DNA of 64,000 bases from the NCBI RefSeq assembly GCF_902167145.1, contig NC_050104.1:1-64000 (forward strand), given 5' to 3'. This DNA comes from Zea mays (lineage: Eukaryota; Streptophyta; Magnoliopsida; Poales; Poaceae). The notes beneath the pieces are model-generated. The model searched no databases, had not been told where the DNA came from, and worked only from the letters and a program-made list of their open reading frames with translations. A program made the translations under genes and the position numbers. Shown one piece after another: positions 44,456 to 59,000 of this stretch; positions within the stretch are counted from its first letter, which is position 1; each line of letters opens with the position of its first letter.

Positions 44456-47400
44456 ACGCTCATACACCTCACCCCACATATGTTTCCTTGCCATAGATCA
44501 CATTCTTGGATTTCTGGTGGAGATCATTTCTTGGTCTAAAATCCGTAGGTCTTAGCCTCTAGTATTATTGAAAATGGTCGCTCATGGCTATTTTCATAAA
44601 AAATGGGGGTTGTGTGGCCATTGATCATCGACCAGAGGCTCGTACACCTCACCCCACATATGTTTCCTTGCCATAGATCACATTCTTGGATTTCTGGTGG
44701 AAACCATTTCTTGGTTAAAAACTCGTACGTGTTAGCCTTCGGTATTATTGAAAATGGTCATTCATGGCTATTTTCGGCAAAATGGGGGTTGTGTGGCCAT
44801 TGATCATCGATCAGAGGCTCATACACCTCACCCCACATATGTTTCCTTGCCACAGATCACATTCTTGGATTTCTGGTGGAGACCATTTCTTGGTCAAAAA
44901 TCAGTAGGTCTTAGCCTCTAGTATTATTGAAAATGGTCGCTCATGGCTATTTTCATAAAAAATGGGTGTTGTGTGGCCATTTATCATCGACTAGAGGCTC
45001 ATAAATCTCACCCCACATATGTTTCCTTGCCATAGATCACATTCTTGGATTTTTGGTGGAGACCATTTCTTGGTCAAAAACTCGTACGTGTTAGCCTTCG
45101 GTATTATTGAAAATGGTCGTTCATGGCTATTTTCGACAAAAATGGGGGTTGTGTGGCCATTGAGCATCGACCAGAGGCTCATACACCTCACCCCACATAT
45201 GTTTCCTTGCCATAGATCACATTCTTGGATTTCTGGTGGAGACCATTTCTTGGCCTAAAATCCGTAGGTGTTAGCCTTCGGTATTATTGAAAATGGTCGC
45301 TCATGGCTATTTTCGACAAAAATGGGGGTTGTGTGGCCATTGATCATCGACCAGAGGCTCATACACCTCACCCCACATATGTTTCCTTGCCATAGATTAC
45401 ATTCTTGGATTTCTGGTGGAAACCATTTCTTGGTTAAAACCTCGTACGTGTTAGCCTTCGGTATTATTGAAAATGGTCGTTCATGGCTATTTTCGACAAA
45501 AATGGGGGTTGTGTGGCCATTGATCATCGACCAGACGCTCATACACCTCACCCCACATATGTTTCCTTGCCATAGATCACATTCTTGGATTTCTGGTGGA
45601 GACCATTTCTTGGTCTAAAATCCGTAGGTGTTAGCCTCTAGTATTATTGAAAATGGTCGCTCATGGCTATTTTCAAGGTCGCTCATGGCTATTTTCATAA
45701 AAAAATGGGGGTTGTGTGGCCATTTATCATCGACTAGAGGCTCATAAACCTCACCCCACATATGTTTCCTTGCCATAGATTACATTCTTGGATTTCTGGT
45801 GGAAACCATTTCTTGGTTAAAAACTCGTACGTGTTAGCCTTCGGTATTATTGAAAATGGTCATTCATGGCTATTTTCGGCAAAATGGGGGTTGTGTGGCC
45901 ATTGATCGTCGACCAGAGGCTCATACACCTCACCCCACATATGTTTCCTTGTCGTAGATCACATTCTTGGATTTCTGGTGGAGACCATTTCTTGGTCAAA
46001 AGTCCGTAGGTGTTAGCCTTCGATATTATTGAAAATGGTCATTCATGGCCATTTTCGGCAAAATGGGGGTTGTGTGGCCATTGATCGTCGACCAGAGGCT
46101 CATACACCTCACCCCACATATGTTTCGTTGTCGTAGATCACATTCTTGGATTTCTGGTGGAGACCATTTCTTAGTCAAAAATCCGTAGGTGTTAGCCTTC
46201 AGTGTCATTGAAAATGGTCGTTCATGGCTATTTTCGACAAAAATTAGGGTTGTGTGGCCATTGATCGTCGACCAGAGGCTCATACACCTTACCCCACATA
46301 TGTTTCCTTGCCATAGATCACATTCTTGGATTTCTGGTGGAGACCATTTCTTGGTCAAAAATCCGTAGGTGTTAGCCTTCGGTATTATTGAAAATGGTCG
46401 TTCATGGCTATTTTCGACAAAAATGGGGGTTGTGTGGCCATTGATCATCGACCAGACGCTCATACACCTCACCCCACATATGTTTCCTTGCCATAGATCA
46501 CATTCTTGGATTTCTGGTGGAGACCATTTCTTGGTCTAAAATCCGTATGTGTTAGCCTCTTGTATTATTGAAAATGGTCGCTCATGGCTATTTTCAAGGT
46601 CGCTCATGGCTATTTTCATAAAAAATGGGGGTTGTGTGGCCATTTATCATCGACTAGAGGCTCATAAACCTCACCCCACATATGTTTCCTTGCCATAGAT
46701 CACATTCTTGGATTTCTGGTGGAGACCATTTCTTGGTTAAAAACTCGTACGTGTTAGCCTTCGGTATTATTGAAAATGGTCGTTCATGGCTATTTTCGGC
46801 AAAATGGGGGTTGTGTGGCCTTTGATCATCGACCAGAGGCTCGTACACCTCACCCCACATATGTTTCCTTGCCATAGATCACATTCTTGGATTTCTGGTG
46901 GAGACCATTTCTTGGTCAAAAATCCGTAGGTGTTAGCCTTCGGTATTATTGAAAATGGTCATTCATGGCTATTTTTGACAAAAATGGGGGTTGTGTGGCC
47001 ATTGATCATCAACCAAAGGCTCGTACACCTCACTACACATATGTTTCCTTGCCATAGATCACATTCTTGGATTTTTGGTGGAGACCATTTCTTGGTCAAA
47101 AACTCGTACGTGTTAGCCTTCGGTATTATTGAAAATGGTCGTTCATGGCTATTTTCGGCAAAATGGGGGTTCTGTGGCCATTGATCATCGACCAGAGGCT
47201 CGTACACCTCACCCCACATATGTTTCCTTGCCATAGATCACATTCTTGGATTTCTGGTGGAGACCATTTCTCGGTCAAAAATCCGTAGGTGTTAGCCTTC
47301 GGTATTATTGAAAATGGTCATTCATGGCTATTTTCGACAAAAATGGGGGTTGTGTGGCCATTGATCATCGACCAGAGGCTCGTACACCTCACTACACATA

Positions 47401-49868
47401 TGTTTCCTTGCCATAGATCACATTCTTGGATTTTTGGTAGAGACCATTTCTTGGTCAAAAACTCGTACGTGTTGGCCTTCGGTATTATTGAAAATGGTCG
47501 TTCATGGCTATTTTCGACAAAAATGGGGGTTGTGTGGCCATTGATCATCGACCAGAGGCTCATACACCTCACCCCACATATGTTTCCTTGCCATAGATCA
47601 CATTCTTGGATTTCTGGTGGAGACCATTTCTTGGTCAAAAATCCGTAGGTGTTAGCCTTCGGTATTATTGTAAATGGTCATTCATGGCTATTTTCGACAA
47701 AAATGGGGGTTGTGTGGCCATTGATCATCGACCAGAGGCTCATACACCTCACCCCACATATGTTTCCTTGCCATAGATCACATTCTTGGATTTCTGGTGG
47801 AGACCATTTCTTGGTCAAAAATCCGTACGTGTTAGCCTTTGGTATTTTTGAAAATGGTCATTCATGGCTATTTTCGACAAAAATGGGGGTTGTGTGGCCA
47901 TTGATCGTCGACCAGAGGCTCATACACCTCACCCCACATATGTTTCCTTGTCGTAGATCACATTCTTGGATTTCTGGTGGAGACCATTTCTTGGTCAAAA
48001 ATCCGTAGGTGTTAGCCTTCGATATTATTGAAAATCGTCGTTCATGGCTATTTTCGACCAAAATGGGGGTTGTGTGGCCATTGATCATCGACCAGACGCT
48101 CATACACCTCACCCCACATATGTTTCCTTGCCATAGATCACATTCTTGGATTTATGGTGGAGACCATTTCTTGGTCAAAAATTCGTAGGTGTTAGCCTTC
48201 AGTGTCATTGAAAATGGTCGTTCATGGCTATTTTCGACAAAAATTAGGGTTGTGTGGCCATTGATCGTCGACCAGAGGCTCATACACCTCACCCCACATA
48301 TGTTTCCTTGCCATAGATCACATTCTTGGATTTCTGGTGGAGACCATTTCTTGGTCAAAAATCCGTAGGTGTTAGCCTTCGGTATTATTGAAAATGGTCA
48401 TTCATGGCTATTTTCGGCAAAATGGGGGTTGTGTGGCCATTTATCATCGACTAGAGGCTCATAAATCTCACCCCACATATGTTTCCTTGCCATAGATCAC
48501 ATTCTTGGATTTTTTGTGGAGACCATTTCTTGGTCAAAAACTCGTACGTGTTAGCCTTCGGTATTATTGAAAATGGTCGTTCATGGCTATTTTCGGCAAA
48601 ATGGGGGTTGTGTGGCCATTGATCGTCGACCAGAGGCTCATACACCTCACCCCACATATGTTTCCTTGTCGTAGATCACATTCTTTGATTTCTGGTGGAG
48701 ACCATTTCTTGGCCTAAAATCCGTAGGTGTTAGCCTCTAGTATTATTGAAAATGGTCGCTCATGGCTATTTTCAAGGTCGCTCATGGCTATTTTCATAAA
48801 AAATGGGGGTTGTGTGGCCATTTATCATCGACTAGAGGCTCATAAACCTCACCCCACATATGTTTCCTTGCCATAGATCACATTCTTGGATTTCTGGTGG
48901 AGACCATTTCTTGGTTAAATACTCGTACGTGTTAGCCTTCGGTATTATTGAAAATGGTCGTTCATGGCTATTTTCGGCAAAATGGGGGTTGTGTGGCCAT
49001 TGATCATCGACCAGAGGCTCGTACACCTCACCCCACATATGTTTCCTTGCCATAGATCACATTCTTGGATTTCTGGTGGAGACCATTTCTTGGTCAAAAA
49101 TCCGTAGGTGTTAGCCTTCAGTGTCATTGAAAATGGTCGTTCATGGCTATTTTCGACAAAAATGGGGGTTGTGTGGCCATTGATGATCGACCAGAGGCTC
49201 GTACACCTCACCCCACATATGTTTCCTTGCCATAGATCACATTCTTGGATTTCTGGTGGAGACCATTTCTTGGTCAAAAATCCGTAGGTGTTAGCCTTCG
49301 GTATTATTGTAAATGGTCATTCATGGCTATTTTCGACAAAAATGGGGGTTGTGTGGCCATTGATCTTCGACCAAAGGCTCATACACCTCACTACACATAT
49401 GTTTCCTTGCCATAGATCACATTCTTGGATTTATGGTGGAGACCATTTCTTGGTCAAAAATCCGTAGGTGTTAGCCTTCAGTGTCATTGAAAATGGTCGT
49501 TCATGGCTATTTTCGACAAAAATTAGGGTTGTGTGGCCATTGATCGTCGACCAGAGGCTCATACACCTCACCCCACATATGTTTCCTTGCCATAGATCAC
49601 ATTCTTGGATTTCTGGTGGAGACCATTTCTTGGGCAAAAATCCGTAGGTGTTAGCCTTCAGTGTCATTGAAAATGGTCGTTCATGGCTATTTTCGACAAA
49701 AATTAGAGTTGTGTGGCCATTGATCATCGACCAGAGGCTCATACACCTCACCCCACATATGTTTCCTTGCCATAGATCACATTCTTGGATTTCTGGTGGA
49801 GACCATTTCTTGGTCAAAAATCCGTACGTGTTAGCCTTTGGTATTTTTGAAAATGGTCGTTCATGGCT
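44439..49868 (-). repeat. knob180 satellite array, orientation A (middle block)
   Basis: About 30 units in the same orientation as 1-8251. The block runs from the hairpin-like switch at 44438 to the switch at 49868/49869. It includes a dimeric (about 360 bp) higher-order pattern near 46.9-48.0 kb and several units with TTCAGTGTCATTG and AAAATTAGGG variants, which in orientation B appear as CAATGACACTGAA and CCCTAATTTT. Confidence 0.94.
46930..48008. repeat. Dimeric (about 360-bp) higher-order repeat in orientation A
   Basis: Unit types alternate with a spacing of 359-360 bp: the starts of equivalent units lie near 46930, 47289 and 47649. GGATTTTTGGTGG (47068) and GGATTTTTGGTAG (47427), together with CTCACTACACATATG (47030 and 47390), mark the first two repeats; the third has drifted. 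Confidence 0.68.
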
Positions 49869-49885
49869 TGGTCGATGATCAATGG
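49855..49885. other. Orientation switch A to B (junction type 1, opposite strand)
   Basis: GTTCATGGCT joins TGGTCGATGATC at 49868|49869. Its reverse complement is the same as the join at 8251|8252, and about one satellite unit on either side carries the same variants, including AAAAATACC on one side and ACTAGAGGCTAAGACC on the other. Confidence 0.92.
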
Positions 49886-52800
49886 CCACACAACCCCCAT
49901 TTTTTATGAAAATAGCCATGAGCGACCATTTTCAATAATACTAGAGGCTAAGACCTACGGATTTTTGACCAAGAAATGGTCTCCACCAGAAATCCAAGAA
50001 TGTGATCTACGACAAGGAAACATATGTGGGGTGAGGTGTATGAGCCTCTAGTCGACGATCAATGGCCACACAACCCCCATTTTGCCGAAAATAGCCATGA
50101 ATGACCATTTTCAATAATACCGAAGGCTAACACCTACGGATTTTTGACCAAGAAATGGTCTCCACCAGAAATCCAAGAATGTGATCTATGGCAAGGAAAC
50201 ATATGTGGGGTGAGGTGTACAAGCCTCTGGTCGATGATCAATGGCCACAGAACCCCCATTTTGCCGAAAATAGCCATGAACGACCATTTTCAATAATACC
50301 GAAGGCTAACACCTACGGATTTTTGACCAAGAAATGGTCTCCACCAGAAATCCAAGAATGTGATCTATGGCAAGGAAACATATGTGGGGTGAGGTGTACG
50401 AGCCTCTGGTCGATGATCAATGGCCACAGAACCCCCATTTTGCCGAAAATAGCCATGAACGACCATTTTCAATAATACCGAAGGCTAACACGTACGAGTT
50501 TTTGACCAAGAAATGGTCTCCACCAGAAATCCAAGAATGTGATCTATGGCAAGGAAACATATGTGGGGTGAGGTGTATGAGCCTCTGGTCGACGATCAAT
50601 GGCCACACAACCCTAATTTTTGTCGAAAATAGCCATGAACGACCATTTTCAATGACACTGAAGGCTAACACCTACGGATTTTTGACCAAGAAATGGTCTC
50701 CACCAGAAATCCAAGAATGTGATCTTTGGCAAGGAAACATATGTGGGGTGAGGTGTATGAGCCTCTAGTCGATGATCAATGGCCACACAACCCCCATTTT
50801 TGTCGAAAATAGCCATGAATGACCATTTTCAAAAATACCAAAGGCTAACACATTCGGATTTTTGCCCAAGAAATGGTCTCCACCAGAAATCCAAGAATGT
50901 GATCTATGGCAAGGAAACATATGTGGGGTGAGGTGTACGAGCCTCTGGTCGATGATCAATGGCCACACAACCCCCATTTTGCCGAAAATAGCCATGAATG
51001 ACCATTTTCAATAATACCGAAGGCTAATACGTACGAGTTTTTAACCAAGAAATGGTCTCCACCAGAAATCCAAGAATGTGATCTATGGCAAGGAAACATA
51101 TGTGGGGTGAGGTGTATGAGCGTCTGGTCGATGATCAATGGCCACACAACCCCCATTTTTGTCGAAAATAGCCATGAACGACCATTTTCAATAATACCGA
51201 AGGCTAACACGTACGGATTTTTGACCAAGAAATGGTCTCCACCAGAAATCCAAGAATGTGATCTATGGCAAGGAAACATATGTGGGGTGAGGTGTATGAG
51301 CCTCTAGTCGATGATCAATGGCCACACAACCCCCATTTTTGTCGAAAATAGCCATGAATGACCATTTTCAAAAATACCAAAGGCTAACACGTATGGATTT
51401 TTGACCAAGAAATAGTCTCCACCAGAAATCCAAGAATGTGACCTACGACAAGGAAACATATGTGGGGTGAGTTGTATGAGCCTCTGGTCGACGATCAATG
51501 GCCACACAACCCCCATTTTGCCGAAAATAGCCATGAATGACCATTTTCAATAATACCGAAGGCTAACACGTACGAGTTTTTAACCAAGAAGTGGTTTCCA
51601 CCAGAAATCCAAGAATGTAATCTATGGCAAGGAAACATATGTGGGGTGAGGTTTATGAGCCTCTAGTCGATGATAAATGGCCACACAACCCCCATTTTTT
51701 ATGAAAATAGCCATGAGCGACCTTGAAAATAGCCATGAGCGACCATTTTCAATAATACTAGAGGCTAACACCTACGGATTTTAGACCAAGAAATGGTCTC
51801 CACCAGAAATCCAAGAATGTGATCTACGACAAGGAAACATATGTGGGGTGAGGTGTATGAGCCTCTGGTCGATGATCAATGGCCACACAACCCCCATTTT
51901 TGTCGAAAATAGCCATGAATGACCATTTACAATAATACCGAAGGCTAACACCTACGGATTTTTGACCAAGAAATGGTCTCCACCAGAAATCCAAGAATGT
52001 GATCTATGGCAAGGAAACATATGTGGGGTGAGGTGTACGAGCCTCTGGTCGATGATCAATGGCCACACAACCCCCATTTTGCCGAAAATAGCCATGAACG
52101 ACCATTTTCAATAATACCGAAGGCTAACACGTACGAGTTTTTAACCAAGAAATGGTCTCCACCAGAAATCCAAGAATGTGATCTATGGCAAGGAAACATA
52201 TGTGGGGTGAGGTTTATGAGCCTCTAGTCGATGATAAATGGCCACACAACCCCCATTTTTTATGAAAATAGCCATGAGCGACCATTTTCAATAATACTAG
52301 AGGCTAAGACCTACGGATTTTTGACCAAGAAATGGTCTCCACCAGAAATCCAAGAATGTGATCTATGGCAAGGAAACATATGTGGGGTGAGGTGTATGAG
52401 CCTCTAGTCGATGATCAATGGCCACACAACCCCCATTTTTGTCGAAAATAGCCATGAATGACCATTTTCAAAAATACCAAAGGCTAACACGTACGGATTT
52501 TTAACCAAGAAATGGTCTCCACCAGAAATCCAAGAATGTGATCTATGGCAAGGAAACATATGTGGGGTGAGGTGTACGAGCCTCTGGTCGATGATCAATG
52601 GCCACACAACCCCCATTTTGCCGAAAATAGCCATGAATGACCATTTTCAATAATACCGAAGGCTAACACGTACGAGTTTTTAACCAAGAAATGGTTTCCA
52701 CCAGAAATCCAAGAATGTAATCTATGGCAAGGAAACATATGTGGGGTGAGGTTTATGAGCCTCTGGTCGAAGATCAATGGCCACACAACCCCCATTTTTG

Positions 52801-54479
52801 TCGAAAATAGCCATGAATGACCATTTTCAAAAATACCAAAGGCTAACACGTACGGATTTTTGACCAAGAAATGGTCTCCACCAGAAATCCAAGAATGTGA
52901 TCTATGGCCAGGAAACATATGTGGGGTGAGGTGTATGAGCGTCTGGTCGATGATCAATGGCCACACAACCCCCATTTTTGTCGAAAATAGCCATGAACGA
53001 CCATTTTCAATAATACCGAAGGCTAACACCTACGAATTTTTGACCAAGAAATGGTCTCCACCAGAAATCCAAGAATGTGATCTATGGCAAGGAAACATAT
53101 GTGGGGTGAGGTGTACGAGCCTCTGGTCGACGATCAATGGCCACACAACCCCCATTTTGCCGAAAATAGCCATGAATGACCATTTTCAATAATACCGAAG
53201 GCTAACACGTACGAGTTTTTAACCAAGAAATGGTCTCCACCAGAAATCCAAGAATGTGATCTATGGCAAGGAAACATATGTGGGGTGAGGTTTATGAGCC
53301 TCTAGTCGATGATAAATGGCCACACAACCCCCATTTTTTTATGAAAATAGCCATGAGCGACCTTGAATATAGCCATGAGCGACCATTTTCAATAATACTA
53401 GAGGCTAACACCTACGGATTTTAGACCAAGAAATGGTCTCCACCAGAAATCCAAGAATGTGATCTATGGCAAGGAAACAAATGTGGGGTGAGTTGTATGA
53501 GCGTCTGGTCGATGATCAATGGCCACACAACCCCCATTTTTGTCGAAAATAGCCATGAATGACCATTTACAATAATACCGAAGGCTAACACCTACGGATT
53601 TTTGACCAAGAAATGGTCTCCACCAAAAATCCAAGAATGTGATCTATGGCAAGGAAACATATGTGGGGTGAGGTGTATGAGCCTGTGGTCGATGATCAAT
53701 GGCCACACAACCCCCATTTTTTATGAAAATAGCCATGAGCGACCTTGAAAATAGCCATGAGCGACCATTTTCAATAATACTAGAGGCTAACACCTACGGA
53801 TTTTAGACCAAGAAATGGTCTCCACCAGAAATCCAAGAATGTGATCTATGGCAAGGAAACATATGTGGGGTGAGGTGTATGAGCGTCTGGTCGATGATCA
53901 ATGGCCACACAACCCCCATTTTTGTCGAAAATAGCCATGAACGACCATTTTCAATAATACCGAAGGCTAACACCTACGGATTTTTGACCAAGAAATGGTC
54001 TCCACCAGAAATCCAAGAATGTGATCTATGGCAAGGAAACATATGTGGGGTGAGATTTATGAGCCTCTAGTCGATGATAAATGGCCACACAACCCCCATT
54101 TTTTATGAAAATAGCCATGAGCGACCTTGAAAATAGCCATGAGCGACCATTTTCAATAATACTAGAGGCTAACACCTACGGATTTTTGACCAAGAAATGG
54201 TCTCCACCAGAAATCCAAGAATGTGATCTATGGCAAGGAAACATATGTGGGGTGAGGTGTATGAGCGTCTGGTCGATGATCAATGGCCACACAACCCCCA
54301 TTTTTGTCGAAAATAGCCATGAACGACCATTTTCAATAATACCGAAGGCTAACACCTACGGATTTTTGACCAAGAAATGGTCTCCACCAGAAATCCAAGA
54401 ATGTGATCTATGGCAAGGAAACATATGTGGGGTGAGGTGTACGAGCCTCTGGTCGATGATCAATGGCCACACAACCCCC

Positions 54480-55920
54480 ATTTTTTATGAAAATAGCCAT
54501 GAACGACCATTTTCAATGACACTGAAGGCTAACACCTACGTATTTTGACCAAGAAATGGTCTCCACCATAAATCCAAGAATGTAATCTATGGCAAGGAAA
54601 CATATGTGGGGTGAGGTTTATGAGCCTCTGGTCGAAGATCAATGGCCACACAACCCCCATTTTTGTCGAAAATAGCCATGAATGACCATTTTCAAAAATA
54701 CCAAAGGCTAACACCTACGGATTTTTGCCCAAGAAATGGTCTCCACCAGAAATCCAAGAATGTGATCTATGGCAAGGAAACATATGTGGGGTGAGGTGTA
54801 TGAGCCTCTGGTCGACGATCAATGGCCACACAACCCTAATTTTTGTCGAAAATAGCCATGAACGACCATTTTCAATGACACTGAAGGCTAACACCTACAG
54901 ATTTTTGACCAAGAAATGGTCTCCACAATAAATCCAAGAATGTGATCTATGGCAAGGAAACATATGTGTAGTGAGATGTATGAGCCTCTGGTCGAAGATC
55001 AATGGCCACACAACCCCCATTTTTGTCGAAAATAGCCATGAACGACCATTTTCAATAATATCGAAGGCTAACACCTACGGATTTTTGACCAAGAAATGGT
55101 CTCCACCAGAAATCCAAGAATGTGATCTACGACAAGGAAACATATGTGGGGTGAGGTGTATGAGCCTCTGGTCGATGATCAATGGCCACACAACCCCCAT
55201 TTTTTTATGAAAATAGCCATGAACGACCATTTTCAATGACACTAAAGGCTAACACCTACGGATTTTTGACCAAGAAATGGTCTCCACCATAAATCCAAGA
55301 ATGTAATCTATGGCAAGGAAACATATGTGGGGTGAGGTTTATGAGCCTCTGGTCGAAAATCAATGGCCACACAACCCCCATTTTTGTCGAAAATAGCCAT
55401 GAATGACCATTTTCAAAAATACCAAAGGCTAACACCTACGGATTTTTGCCCAAGAAATGGTCTCCACCAGAAATCCAAGAATGTGATCTATGGCAAGGAA
55501 ACATATGTGGGGTGAGGTGTATGAGCCTCTGGTCGACGATCAATGGCCACACAACCCTAATTTTTGTCGAAAATAGCCATGAACGACCATTTTCAATGAC
55601 ACTGAAGGCTAACACCTACGGATTTTTGACCAAGAAATGGTCTCCACCAGAAATCCAAGAATGTGATCTATGGCAAGGAAACATATGTGGGGTGAGGTGT
55701 ATGAGCCTCTGGTCGACGATCAATGGCCACACAACCCCCATTTTGCCGAAAATAGCCATGAATGACCATTTTCAATAATACCGAAGGCTAACACGTACGA
55801 GTTTTTAACCAAGAAATGGTCTCCACCAGAAATCCAAGAATGTGATCTATGGCAAGGAAACATATGTGGGGTGAGGTGTATGAGCCTCTGGTCGACGATC
55901 AATGGCCACACAACCCCCAT
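54480..55920. repeat. 721-bp tandem duplication (four units) in knob180
   Basis: Markers repeat at 721 bp: CACCATAAATCCAAGAATGTAATC at about 54565 and 55286 and GGATTTTTGCCCAAG at about 54719 and 55440. This is a four-unit higher-order copy. Confidence 0.7.
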
Positions 55921-58900
55921 TTTTGTCGAAAATAGCCATGAACGACCATTTTCAATAATATCGAAGGCTAACACCTACGGATTTTTGACCAAGAAATGGT
56001 CTCCACCAGAAATCCAAGAATGTGATCTACGACAAGGAAACATATGTGGGCTGAGGTGTATGAGCCTCTGGTCGACGATCAATGGCCACACAACCCCCAT
56101 TTTGCCGAAAATAGCCATGAATGACCATTTTCAATAATACCGAAGGCTAACACGTACGAGTTTTTAACCAAGAAATGGTTTCCACCAGAAATCCAAGAAT
56201 GTAATCTATGGCAAGGAAACATATGTGGGGTGAGGTTTATGAGCCTCTAGTCGATGATAAATGGCCACACAACCCCCATTTTTTATGAAAATAGCCATGA
56301 GCGACCTTGAAAATAGCCATGAGCGACCATTTTCAATAATACTAGAGGCTAAGACCTACGGATTTTAGACCAAGAAATGGTCTCCACCAGAAATCCAAGA
56401 ATGTGATCTATGGCAAGGAAACATATGTGGGGTGAGGTGAATGAGCCTCTGGTCGATGATCAATGGCCACACAACCCCCATTTTTGTCGAAAATAGCCAT
56501 GAATGACCATTTACAATAATACCGAAGGCTAACACCTACGGATTTTTGACCAAGAAATGGTCTCCACCAGAAATCCAAGAATGTGATCTATGGCAAGGAA
56601 ACATATGTGGGGTGAGGTGTATGAGCCTCTGGTCGATGATCAATGGCCACACAACCCCTATTTTTTATGAAAATAGCCATGAGCGACCTTGAAAATAGCC
56701 ATGAGCGACCATTTTCAATAATACTAGAGGCTAACACCTACGGATTTTAGACCAAGAAATGGTCTCCACCAGAAATCCAAGAATGTGATCTATGGCAAGG
56801 AAACATATGTGGGGTGAGGTGTATGAGCGTCTGGTCGATGATCAATGGCCACACAACCCCCATTTTTGTCGAAAATAGCCATGAACGACCATTTTCAATA
56901 ATATCGAAGGCTAACACCTACGGATTTTTGACCAAGAAATGGTCTCCACCAGAAATCCAAGAATGTGATCTATGGCAAGGAAACATATGTGGGGTGAGGT
57001 GTATGAGCCTCTAGTCAATGATCAATGGCCACACAACCCCCATTTTTGTCGAAAATAGCCATGAATGACCATTTTCAAAAATACCAAAGGCTAACACGTA
57101 CGGATTTTTGACCAAGAAATGGTCTCCACCAGAAATCCAAGAATGTGATCTACGACAAGGAAACATATGTGGGGTGAGGTGTATGAGCCTCTGGTCGACG
57201 ATCAATGGCCACACAACCCCCATTTTGCCGAAAATAGCCATGAATGACCATTTTCAATAATACCGAAGGCTAACACGTACGAGTTTTTAACCAAGAAATG
57301 GTTTCCACCAGGAATCCAAGAATGTAATCTATGGCAAGGAAACATATGTGGGGTGAGGTTTATGAGCCTCTAGTCGATGATAAATGGCCACACAACCCCC
57401 ATTTTTTATGAAAATATCCATGAGCGACCTTGAAAATAGCCATGAGCGACCATTTTCAATAATACTAGAGGCTAACACCTACAGATTTTAGACAAAGAAA
57501 TGGTCTCCACCAGAAATCCAAGAATGTGATCTATGGCAAGGAAACATATGTGGGGTGAGGTGTATGAGCGTCTGGTCCATGATCAATGGCCACACAACCC
57601 CCATTATTGTCGAAAATAGCCATGAACGACCATTTTCAATAATACCGAAGGCTAACACCTACGGATTTTTGACCAAGAAATGGTCTCCACCAGAAATCCA
57701 AGAATGTGATCTATGGCAAGGAAACATATGTGGGGTGAGATTTATGAGCCTCTAGTCGATGATAAATGGCCACACAACCCCCATTTTTTTTTATGAAAAT
57801 AGCCATGAGCGACCATTTTCAATAATATTAGAGGCTAAGACCTACGGATTTTTGACCAAGAAATGGTCTCCACCAGAAATCCAAGAATGTGATCTATGGC
57901 AAGGAAACATATGTGGGGTGAGGTCTATGAGCGTCTGGTCGATGATCAATGGCCACACAACCCCCATTTTGCCGAAAATAGCCATGAATGACCATTTTCA
58001 ATAATATCGAAGGCTAACACCTACGGATTTTTGACCAAGAAATGGTCTCCACCAGAAATCCAAGAATGTGATCTATGGCAAGGATACATATGTGGGGTGA
58101 GGTGTATGAGCCTCTGGTCGATGATCAATGGCCACACAACCCCCATTTTTGTCGAAAATAGCCATGAACGACCATTTTCAATAATACCGAAGGCTAACAC
58201 GTACGAGTTTTTAACCAAGAAATGGTCTCCACCAGAAATCCAAGAATGTGATCTATGGCAAGGAAACATATGTGGGGTGAGGTTTATGAGCCTCTAGTCG
58301 ATGATAAATGGCCACACAACCCCCATTTTTTATGAAAATAGCCATGAGCGACCTTGAAAATAGCCATGAGCGACCATTTTCAATAATACTAGAGGCTAAC
58401 ACCTACGGATTTTAGACCAAGAAATGGTCTCCACCAGAAATCCAAGAATGTGATCTATGGCAACGAAACATATGTGGGGTGAGGTGTATGAGCGTCTGGT
58501 CGATGATCAATGGCCACACAACCCCCATTTTTGTCGAAAATAGCCATGAATGACCATTTACAATAATACCGAAGGCTAACAGCTACAGATATTTGACCAA
58601 GAAATGGTCTCCACCAGAAATCCAAGAATGTGATCTATGGCAAGGAAACATATTTGGGGTGAGGTGTATGAGCCTCTGGTCGATGATCAATGGCCACACA
58701 ACCCCCATTTTTATGAAAATAGCCATGAGCGACCTTGAAAATAGCCATGAGCGACCATTTTCAATAATACTAGAGGCTAACACCTACGGATTTTAGACCA
58801 AGAAATGGTCTCCACCAGAAATCCAAGAATGTGATCTATGGCAAGGAAACATATGTGGGGTGAGGTGTACGAGCCTCTGGTCGATGATCAATGGCCACAC

Positions 58901-58974
58901 AACCCCCATTTTTGTCGAAAATAGCCATGAATGACCATTTTCAATAATACCGAAGGCTAACACGTACGAGTTTT

Positions 58975-59000
58975 TAACCAAGAAATGGCATGAATGACCA
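58975..59000. other. Truncated knob180 unit (internal deletion)
   Basis: ACCAAGAAATGG is followed directly by CATGAATGACC. More than half a unit is missing without an orientation change. Confidence 0.85.
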
